From assembly GCF_008065135.1 (NCBI RefSeq), contig NZ_CP042914.1, positions 434,001 to 498,000 on the forward strand: DNA of 64,000 nt. Reading direction: 5' to 3'. Source of the stretch: Roseimaritima ulvae (lineage in GTDB: Bacteria; Planctomycetota; Planctomycetia; Pirellulales; Pirellulaceae). Below are positions 33,988 to 40,637 of the stretch, one piece after another. Made by a program: the position numbers and the translations under genes. The first letter of the stretch is position 1. Each line of letters begins with the position of its first letter. The notes beneath the pieces were generated by a model. The model saw only the letters and a list, made by a program, of their open reading frames with translations, was not told where the DNA came from and ran no database searches.

Positions 33988-36354
33988 CTACGCTTTGTTC
34001 TTGCGTTTTTTCTTTTTGCCGGCGAACGGGGGTTTGCCGTGGCTGAACGATTTTTTGGCGTGTCCACCACCGCTGCTGTGGCCGCCGCTTTTGGCGTGAT
34101 GCGGCCGGGTGCCTTGGTGGTTGGTGCGGCGCGGTCGCTGGTCGCCATCTTCAGGAGCGACGTAGCGGATCCGCAGTTGCTTGCCACTGACCCAGGTGTT
34201 GCGGAGCGTCTGGTAGACGTCGCGGGGCATGCCTTCGGGCAGGTCGACGGTGCTGAACGAATCCTGAATCGAAATCGGGCCGATGAAGTTGCCTTGGATG
34301 CCGGCTTCGTTGGCGATCGCTCCGACAATATTGCCGGGGCTAACACCGTCACGATCGCCGACTTCGATGCGGTAGCGTGTCATGCCGGCTGCGGGCGGTC
34401 CGAGGCGACGTCCACCGGGGCGATTGCCGCCGCGCTGAGGCCGATTGTCGTAGTCGCCACGATTGCGGTCCTCGCGTTCCCGCTTCTTGGGCTTGGGTTG
34501 GTCTTTCATCATGAAGGGCCGCCCCTGTTGAGCGATTTCAGCCAACGCCGCGGCGATCATATCCATCGGCTTGCCGGTTTCTTCGGCGTACTCGGCGATG
34601 ATCTGTTTGAACATCGATAGATCTTGATCGGCCGTCACATCGGTGATGCGTTGTTTAAAGCGTTCAACGCGAGCCAAGTTGATTTCTTTGGTGGTGGGAG
34701 CCTGGATGATTTCGATCGGCTGTTTGGTCGTCCGTTCGATCATCCGCAACCGGCCACGCTGCGTCTTGGACAGGAAAATGATCGCTTCGCCCTTGCGACC
34801 GGCCCGGCCTGTGCGGCCGATGCGGTGGACGTACGATTCGCTGTCGTGAGGTAGGTCGAAGTTAAACACGTGGCTGATGCGAGGCACATCCAAACCGCGC
34901 GCGGCGACGTCGGTGGCTACCAAGATATCCAGCTGACCGGACTTGAGTTGAGCGATCGTGCGTTCGCGGACCTTTTGCGGCATGTCGCCGTTGAGGGCCA
35001 CGGCCGAAAAGCCTTGACGATTCAGTTGTTCGGCGACATTGACCGTGGCTTCACGTGTCTTGGTAAACACGATCACGCCATCGGTCTGGTCGATTTCCAG
35101 GATCCGAGTCAGCACATCCATTTTGTCACGAGCGGTGACAAACACGGCCCGCTGCCGAATCGAATCGGCCGTCATCGTCTTGTTCTTGATCGTGATCTTG
35201 GCCGGATCGGTCAGATAACGCTGAGCGATGGAGCGAATCGGGCCGGGCAGCGTTGCCGAGAACAGGGCGACCTGCCGTTCATCGGGAGTTTTGTCGAGCA
35301 CAAATTGCACGTCTTCCAAGAAGCCCATGTTGAGCATCTCGTCGGCTTCGTCCAGCACCAAACATTGAATCTGGCTCAGGTCCAACGAGCCGCGGTTGAC
35401 GTGATCGATCACGCGACCGGGCGTGCCGACAACGACTTGAACGCCGCGCCGCAGCGCACGGAATTGAGCTTCGTAATCTTGGCCACCGTAAATCGCTACG
35501 GTGCGGAAGTCGCGAACGTCTTTGCCGTAAGTCGCAAAGGACTTGGCGACCTGAATTGCCAGTTCGCGCGTGGGGGCCAGCACCAGGACTTGCGGAGCGT
35601 GTTGTTGGACGTTGATGCGGGAGAGGATGGGCAAGGCAAAAGCGGCCGTTTTCCCCGTGCCGGTTTGCGATTGAGCCAACACGTCGCGACCGTCGAGCAT
35701 GTACGGAATGATCTGGGCTTGGATGTCGGTGGGTTTGTCGTAGCCTTCTCGGGCGACCGCTTGTTGGACTTCCGGCAGCAGCGCCAAGTCGCGAAAGGTC
35801 TGCTCGCCCGACGATTTTTCCTTCGTTCCTTCCGTTGTCTTTTCTGCGACAGGTTTTGCAGCTTCGGGTTGCTCGACGACAGGTTTTGCAGCGACAGCTT
35901 TTGCAGCGACAGGCTGTTCGACGGTGGGCTGTTCGACGACAGGTTCTACGGTAATGGGCTGTTCAGCGACAACTTCTTCAGCGACAGGCTGCTCAGCGGC
36001 CGGTTGCTCGACAGCAACTTCTTCGACGACAGGTTGTTCGATGATCGGTTGTTCGATGATGGGCTGTTCGGTGACAGCTTCTTCAACGACGGGCTGCTCA
36101 GCAGCAGGCGGCTCGACGACAGGTTCTTCAGCAGTGGGTTGTTCAACGACAGCTTGCTCAACGACGCCAAGTTCTTCGGCGACGGCTGGTTCGACGATCA
36201 ACGATGGTGGGTCGCAGGAGATCGGGTCGGCGTATTGGGCTAGCAACGAGTCGGCGGGCGTGGTCACGATTTCGGTGGTCGACATTTCGAAGGTGTCGAG
36301 TCCGTTGCCGGCGGTGTCGAGATTAGGTTGTTCGTGCGTATTCTCTTCAGACAT
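33988..36354 (-). CDS. DEAD-box RNA helicase (DeaD/CsdA-like) with repetitive N-terminal region
   Basis: A 788-residue ATP-dependent RNA helicase. Residues about 55-170 are a low-complexity region of VVEQP/AAEQPVVEE units, acidic and expected to be disordered. The helicase core (about 180-550) has Q motif LALLPEVQQAV, Walker A AQSQTGTGKTAAF, DEAD in VLDEADEMLNMGF, SAT in LFSATLPG, and motif VI HRIGRTGRAGRKG. After about 100 linker residues comes a DbpA/CsdA-type RNA-binding domain (TRYRIEVGDRDGVSPGNIVG, about 657-735), then a basic tail. Such helicases assist ribosome assembly and RNA decay in the cold. The acidic repeats are coded by imperfect direct DNA repeats. No close partner gene. Long leader upstream. 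Confidence 0.95.
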   Translation of the reverse strand: MSEENTHEQPNLDTAGNGLDTFEMSTTEIVTTPADSLLAQYADPISCDPPSLIVEPAVAEELGVVEQAVVEQPTAEEPVVEPPAAEQPVVEEAVTEQPIIEQPIIEQPVVEEVAVEQPAAEQPVAEEVVAEQPITVEPVVEQPTVEQPVAAKAVAAKPVVEQPEAAKPVAEKTTEGTKEKSSGEQTFRDLALLPEVQQAVAREGYDKPTDIQAQIIPYMLDGRDVLAQSQTGTGKTAAFALPILSRINVQQHAPQVLVLAPTRELAIQVAKSFATYGKDVRDFRTVAIYGGQDYEAQFRALRRGVQVVVGTPGRVIDHVNRGSLDLSQIQCLVLDEADEMLNMGFLEDVQFVLDKTPDERQVALFSATLPGPIRSIAQRYLTDPAKITIKNKTMTADSIRQRAVFVTARDKMDVLTRILEIDQTDGVIVFTKTREATVNVAEQLNRQGFSAVALNGDMPQKVRERTIAQLKSGQLDILVATDVAARGLDVPRISHVFNFDLPHDSESYVHRIGRTGRAGRKGEAIIFLSKTQRGRLRMIERTTKQPIEIIQAPTTKEINLARVERFKQRITDVTADQDLSMFKQIIAEYAEETGKPMDMIAAALAEIAQQGRPFMMKDQPKPKKREREDRNRGDYDNRPQRGGNRPGGRRLGPPAAGMTRYRIEVGDRDGVSPGNIVGAIANEAGIQGNFIGPISIQDSFSTVDLPEGMPRDVYQTLRNTWVSGKQLRIRYVAPEDGDQRPRRTNHQGTRPHHAKSGGHSSGGGHAKKSFSHGKPPFAGKKKKRKNKA

Positions 36355-36771
36355 AAACCAGAAATTTCCGGGAGTGGGTGAGGCTGCGGCGGAACCGGCG
36401 GTTCAGGCAAGTTCTGCAGCGGCAGGGCGCGAGCGCGGCAATAGCCGACGAGGCGATAGGGCGAACGCATCCGTTAATTCAATAACACAGATGGCGACGC
36501 CGCTTCACTCACTGGGAGAATTCTCGAATCGCGGATAGCACCGGCGAGAATGGTAGGAAGTCCTGCCGCCTGGAGAGCTCACTTCGATTGGCTGGGCCGG
36601 ATCGTATCAAAGCTGTGTGACTTCGAAGGCTCTTGGGGTGGCAACAAGATAACCGGCCGGCCGGATTCTCGATAGGAGCGATTTTCTTAAATCCCGGGAA
36701 AAGCCTATCGGGGGCCCCGTCCTCGCGTGCCTGACAACCCTACCCGGGGGCATTGGTGTCTGCACATCCTC

Positions 36772-36893
36772 CTTCACCCTCCTTTTTAAGGAGGGTCGAG
36801 CCTTAGCGAGGGGAGGTTCTTTTGCGGCGGCGCGGTCGCCCTCTCCTCGCTGACGCTCGACTCTCCCAGAGGGAGAGTGAAGTGAATCCGTCA
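36772..36893. repeat. 122-bp interspersed repeat, copy B
   Basis: Reverse complement of copy A (18848-18969), with five differences in 122 positions. It contains the same two GGAGAG/CTCTCC and AAGGAGG/CCTCCTT hairpins. Confidence 0.9.
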
Positions 36894-36900
36894 TTAATAC

Positions 36901-37040
36901 GTTTCACGTTCCCCGGGAGGGTCGAGCCTTAGCGAGGGGAGGGTTTTATTGAGCCTGGGCAACCATAAACAACATCTTGCAAAACCTAACCCCCTCCCCG
37001 CTCGTCCCCTCGCGACCCTCCCGGAGGGAGGGTGAAATGG
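36901..37040. repeat. Partial repeat copies inside the MITE-like element
   Basis: Bases 36914-36944 carry GGGAGGGTCGAGCCTTAGCG like the core of the 122-bp repeat. Bases 37003-37040 hold an inverted version (CGACCCTCCCGGAGGGAGGG). They share the same hairpin building blocks. This makes the whole element a chain of small palindromes. Confidence 0.7.
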
Positions 37041-37125
37041 GGTTATACAAACTTGTGTAGACACCAATGGCCCGGGGGGGCAGGCTACGCGCTGCACGTC
37101 CCACCTGGCGGATGCCCTGCTGTCC

Positions 37126-38523
37126 CTACAGCGTTTGCAGTTGCTCGATCAGGGTTTGCGCTTCCCGGCGGATCGATTGGTCATTGGTCAGGGCGGCAAC
37201 GCGAGCCAGGGCGGGTTCGGATAAGCGGCCCAGGGACAGAATCTCTGGCGGAATCGGGAACGGCGTCTTTGCCGTTTTCTTTTTCTCCGCGGCGATGTGG
37301 GCGGCCCGGCCGGTGTGACTTCGCGATACGGCGGCCAGCATCTGCTGTTCGGCCTCCGGGGCCATGATTTCCATCCGCCCCACCAAGACCCGCAGGGTTT
37401 GCTGTGGGCTGGGCTCAATGCGCAACGGCAGCAGCTGATCGGTCATGGCTTGCGGCACCATGTACAGCACCCGCGTGCCCTGTTCGGTAAACCATGACGA
37501 TTTCCAGGTTTCCACCATCGCGGCGGCTTCTTTGGCATACAGGCCTTCGGCAACCAATGCGTTTCGTACCGCTTCGGCCAGTTCTTCGGCATTCACTTCC
37601 CGAGGAGCATCAAAGGTGTGGCTTTGGCCGGCGTCCAGTTGCGGCATGAGGGACATTTGCATTCGTTCCCCTTCCACGTCCACCAGGATGGCTCCGCTGA
37701 TCGGCAGCTCGCCATGGTTGGTGAACACCCAGTCGTTTTGTGCGGCATGGGTTTGGAAGGGCAGCCCAAAATCGCCCACGCCCCGGTAGAACAGAAACTT
37801 TTCGACATAGCGATTGCCGACGTGCACCAACGCGCTGTCGGTGTGGCGAGCCTGTGCGTAGTGGTGTTCGTTGGAGCCGTGTGGAACCGCGGTGTGGGCC
37901 AGGTGAGCGGCCAGTTGGGCGCGTTGCTGTTCGTCTTTAATGCCAGGCACCAGCTGATCGACCGGAATCAGCGTGACCTTTCCCCAGTCCAGTCGCGAAT
38001 CGCCCAGCGGTTCGCCGCTGCTGAATGCGGCTTTGGGGTCAAACGCAGGCAGCATTTTTTCTACCGGCGGATAGAACTCCGTCAGCAGGCCCTTCGGGAA
38101 ATCGACACTCACGCGGACGTCGCGAATGCGATCGGTATAGAAGTAGGTCACGGGCGTTTCCATCCGCACCCTGCCCCGCAGCAAGCGTTTGCCGGCATAG
38201 GCAAACGGGCTGCTCGAAGCCCGGTGGTCGACGAAATTCGGCAGGTCGTTGTGCTCCTGAGCCAGGGGACGGAAATCCAGAAACAGCCCGTTGGAACCCG
38301 AAAACGTGGTGAACGTGCCCCACTCGTGGACGATCAAGTCATCCAAATCATCAAAATCATCGGCGGCGGCGTCCCGCGACGGTTGCTGATCTGACTTCGG
38401 CTTCGCACCGTCGGCCATATTCATCGAAACCAAGCCGATGACGATGGCGGAAACGATTGCAGTGGCGGAAAGGATCTTTGCCAGCTGCCGATACGGGGAT
38501 GGATTGGGTAGCGACGTGTTCAT
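37126..38523 (-). CDS. Exported planctomycete protein with VHEWGTFT motif
   Basis: Start ATG 38523 (AGGAG 7 bases ahead) gives 465 residues. The frame runs 21 codons further upstream without a plausible start. Residues about 17-37 (ILSATAIVSAIVIGLVSMNM) form a signal or membrane anchor. A stretch of Asp-rich residues precedes LIVHEWGTFTTFSGSNGLFL, the family hallmark. Later parts include ETPVTYFYTDRIRDVRVSVD, DFGLPFQTHAAQNDW and a C-terminal helical segment. Homologues with VHEWGTFT occur in planctomycetes and related phyla and are uncharacterised; no catalytic set is obvious. It is divergent from the ECF sigma gene with 220 bases between them. Confidence 0.72.
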   Translation of the reverse strand: MNTSLPNPSPYRQLAKILSATAIVSAIVIGLVSMNMADGAKPKSDQQPSRDAAADDFDDLDDLIVHEWGTFTTFSGSNGLFLDFRPLAQEHNDLPNFVDHRASSSPFAYAGKRLLRGRVRMETPVTYFYTDRIRDVRVSVDFPKGLLTEFYPPVEKMLPAFDPKAAFSSGEPLGDSRLDWGKVTLIPVDQLVPGIKDEQQRAQLAAHLAHTAVPHGSNEHHYAQARHTDSALVHVGNRYVEKFLFYRGVGDFGLPFQTHAAQNDWVFTNHGELPISGAILVDVEGERMQMSLMPQLDAGQSHTFDAPREVNAEELAEAVRNALVAEGLYAKEAAAMVETWKSSWFTEQGTRVLYMVPQAMTDQLLPLRIEPSPQQTLRVLVGRMEIMAPEAEQQMLAAVSRSHTGRAAHIAAEKKKTAKTPFPIPPEILSLGRLSEPALARVAALTNDQSIRREAQTLIEQLQTL

Positions 38524-38743
38524 GGGGGTGCTCCTGCAGCGATAAACCGGGAATGGTGGAGTACGTGAAAAGCCAGATGGCCACAAAACTCCGTCGCACC
38601 GGCCGGCACCGCGGACCGGCGGAAAACAAATGTTTTACAATTTTGCTGGATTTCTCAGATTGCACCGGTCTGAGCGACGACTCACTGCGACCTTGGTTGA
38701 GGACCGCAGAGCCTGTTCGACGTGACGCATCGGAAAACCATTA

Positions 38744-39316
38744 ATGGGCGAAACCCCGTCAGGGATGGAACATGCCGTACAGCTTGCGATGACTGGTGAT
38801 CAGCAAGCTTGTCAGCTGCTGGTGCAGCGGTGGTACCGGTGTGTCTATGCGTATTGCCAGGCCCGGTTGTTGTTGGTCACCGATGCCGAAGACGCCACGC
38901 AAGAAACCTTTGTACGCGGATTAAAACGGTTGCACGAACTCCGCTCGCCGGATGCTTTGGGAGCCTGGTTGCGAGGGATCGCGCATCATGTCTGTGTCGA
39001 TACCATTCGCCGTCACAAAACTCGCCGCGAATCGCTGGCCGATGTCGATCGGTTGCCGACAACCCACGGCCACTCGGCAGCGGAGTCCCAGGTGGACCGG
39101 CGCGACCGTGATGACCATCTGCTGTGTCTGATTTATCAGTTACCCGAAGAGTTGCGAGAGTCGATCTTTTTGCACTACTACGATTGTTTGACCTACGATC
39201 AGATGGCCGCCTGGCTGGGGGTGGCTCGATCAACTGTCAACGAACGCCTCGGTAAAGCTCGCAATCAACTGAAACTAGCTCTGCTCGACAGTGAACGAGG
39301 GCGTTATGAATTGTGA
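38744..39316 (+). CDS. ECF-type RNA polymerase sigma factor
   Basis: A 190-residue sigma-70 family extracytoplasmic-function factor. Region 2 (about 15-85) has YRCVYAYCQARLLLVTDAED, QETFVRGLKRL and WLRGIAHHVCVDTIRRHK. Region 4 (about 130-185) has LPEELRESIFLHYYDCLTYD and the helix-turn-helix MAAWLGVARSTVNERLGKAR. The gene starts at ATG 38744. The putative anti-sigma gene overlaps its last codons, so both are made together. Sigma target genes are not known. The divergent VHEWGTFT gene shares the upstream region and is a candidate. Confidence 0.95.
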   Translation: MGETPSGMEHAVQLAMTGDQQACQLLVQRWYRCVYAYCQARLLLVTDAEDATQETFVRGLKRLHELRSPDALGAWLRGIAHHVCVDTIRRHKTRRESLADVDRLPTTHGHSAAESQVDRRDRDDHLLCLIYQLPEELRESIFLHYYDCLTYDQMAAWLGVARSTVNERLGKARNQLKLALLDSERGRYEL

Positions 39317-40412
39317 GTCGATTCGAAATCAGTTCAGCAGCTATCTTGATGGCGAACTGGCATCCGAACAGAGTCGACGCGTCGAGCGGCATCTGTCGGA
39401 TTGTCAGGGCTGTCACGCTCAGTGGCTGGAGCTGCAGCAGTTGGACGCCCGCTTGCAGGGCTTGGCGGTTCCTCAGGATTTAGAGTCGCGGATCGTGGCA
39501 GCAGTCGGGGCCGAAACGGACGCGGAGCAGCAGGCGCAGCCGGCACCGCCACCGCGCGGTTATCGCAAACAAGTCGTTGCCGCGGTGATTGGGTTGGCCG
39601 CGATGATCGGGTTGTTGGCGGTCTGGTTGCGTCCCAACATGCCGCCTGTCGACGTTCCGCCCCCCTTGGCGGCCGTGGTCGTACGTTCGATCGGGAATGT
39701 CCAGGTGCGAGCCCCGGATGCGGAGGGCTGGTCCGACGTGGACGGGCCCCACCATGCTTTGCCCCGCGGTTCCCGTATCAAAACTCCTCAACGGGGCGGT
39801 TGTGAAGTGGAAACCGCCACGGACGCTCAGCTGCGGCTGGACGCCAATACGGAGATGGTCGTTCATGGCTCTAGTCACATGCAGGTGCTGCGGGGGCAGG
39901 TGTGGTGTCAGGCTGCGCCGCAACAACCGCTGACGCTCGGCACCCGGCCGCCAGCGGATACCGCGGCGGTGCCCGACGTGTTCGTCTGTCCGGCGGCGAG
40001 TGAAATGCAGGTGCGAGTCGACCAACATCAAGCGGCGGAAGTGGGCACCGAGCCGGTGCGGAAAGCTTGGCAGCTGCCGCTGCTGGCCTTACCTGGCAGC
40101 GACCAGGGCGAGTTGTCGTCGCTGGTGGAAACCCTGTTGGCGAATGTGGGCCACAGCAAAATGCAATTCATGAATGCGGACCAGATTCGTGCCCTGGGGC
40201 CACGCGGCGCGATTCCATTGTTGATGTATGTCCGCGAACCTAGTTCCTCACAGCAGCCGGCGGTGCGTCGGCAAGCGATGCAGCTGGCCGCCGAAGTAGC
40301 CGACGACACGGCTTTGACGATGTTGGACGAGTTGCTCGCCGATCCCGACCCGCAGATCCGCCGACTGGCCGAAGCGACGGTCGAGCGGCTGTCGGTGGGC
40401 TCTGCTCGCTGA
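39306..40412 (+). CDS. Zinc-dependent anti-sigma factor with FecR-like and HEAT-like domains
   Basis: Start ATG 39306 (GAGG 6 bases ahead) gives 368 residues, overlapping the sigma stop by 11 bases. An earlier GTG 39291 is possible. Residues 3-36 are the ZAS domain: C3, then H29-x3-C33-x2-C36 (HLSDCQGC), which binds the sigma factor. A transmembrane helix follows (about 89-107, QVVAAVIGLAAMIGLLAVW). Residues about 115-240 resemble a FecR domain (VVRSIGNVQVRAPDAEGWSD, LRLDANTEMVVHGSSHMQV) in the periplasm. The end (about 260-365) has short helical repeats like HEAT (MQLAAEVADDTALTMLDELL). It should hold the sigma at the membrane until an outside signal is sensed. Confidence 0.88.
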   Translation: MNCESIRNQFSSYLDGELASEQSRRVERHLSDCQGCHAQWLELQQLDARLQGLAVPQDLESRIVAAVGAETDAEQQAQPAPPPRGYRKQVVAAVIGLAAMIGLLAVWLRPNMPPVDVPPPLAAVVVRSIGNVQVRAPDAEGWSDVDGPHHALPRGSRIKTPQRGGCEVETATDAQLRLDANTEMVVHGSSHMQVLRGQVWCQAAPQQPLTLGTRPPADTAAVPDVFVCPAASEMQVRVDQHQAAEVGTEPVRKAWQLPLLALPGSDQGELSSLVETLLANVGHSKMQFMNADQIRALGPRGAIPLLMYVREPSSSQQPAVRRQAMQLAAEVADDTALTMLDELLADPDPQIRRLAEATVERLSVGSAR

Positions 40413-40421
40413 GCAGCGACC

Positions 40422-40481
40422 CTGGCAGGGCATTGTTATCTACACATCTTCCTTCACCCTCCTTCCTAAGGAGGGTCGAGC
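40422..40481. repeat. Solo end copy of the MITE-like element
   Basis: CAGGGCATTG...CTACACATCTTCCTTCACCC and the CCTTCCTAAGGAGGGTCGAGC tail match the left end of the 36743-37077 element (36743-36801) with scattered changes. It lies just after the anti-sigma gene. It may be a remnant of insertion or a terminator. Confidence 0.6.
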
Positions 40482-40637
40482 GCGGAGGATTCTGAAAACC
40501 CGTTATAAACGGTCGGCACGCGGAAACGGCGGTGCGAAAACCAGCGTTTCAGGCCGCAGTTCAGCAATCGCCCTGTTGGTCAATTAGAATAAACGGCGAC
40601 TACGGACCCATTTCCACGTTTTGCTGGACTTATCTGG

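Larger units (their letters stand above)
36743..37077. mobile_element. MITE-like non-coding element with ~24-bp terminal inverted repeats
   Basis: The ends 36743-36766 and 37054-37077 are complementary at 21 of 24 positions. The core is GCATTGGTGTCTGCACA-like on the left and GTAGACACCAATGG on the right. Between them lie the 122-bp module copy B (36772-36893) and further partial repeats. A solo copy of the left end plus adjoining repeat is at 40422-40481. The element carries no gene, no transposase and no clear target-site duplication. I call it MITE-like because of the inverted ends, the length and the dispersed copies. Confidence 0.5.
36355..37125. other. 771-base intergenic region: helicase upstream leader and a MITE-like element
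   Basis: Bases 36355-36742 lie before the helicase start and contain no gene. They may hold its promoter and a long 5' untranslated leader, as is known for some cold-shock helicases, though I see no recognised regulator. Bases 36743-37077 form a repeat-rich element with terminal inverted repeats, described separately. Small open frames in both halves are repeats or chance. Confidence 0.6.

Noticed and set aside
34870-36243. 457-residue plus-strand frame opposite the helicase
   Set aside because: Antisense of the helicase core and VVEQP repeats; its Phe/Ser/Asp repeats come from the opposite codons.
36607-37367. Several short frames in the repeat region
   Set aside because: They are repeat translations with no start signals, and they lie in the MITE-like element or over the start of the next gene in another frame.
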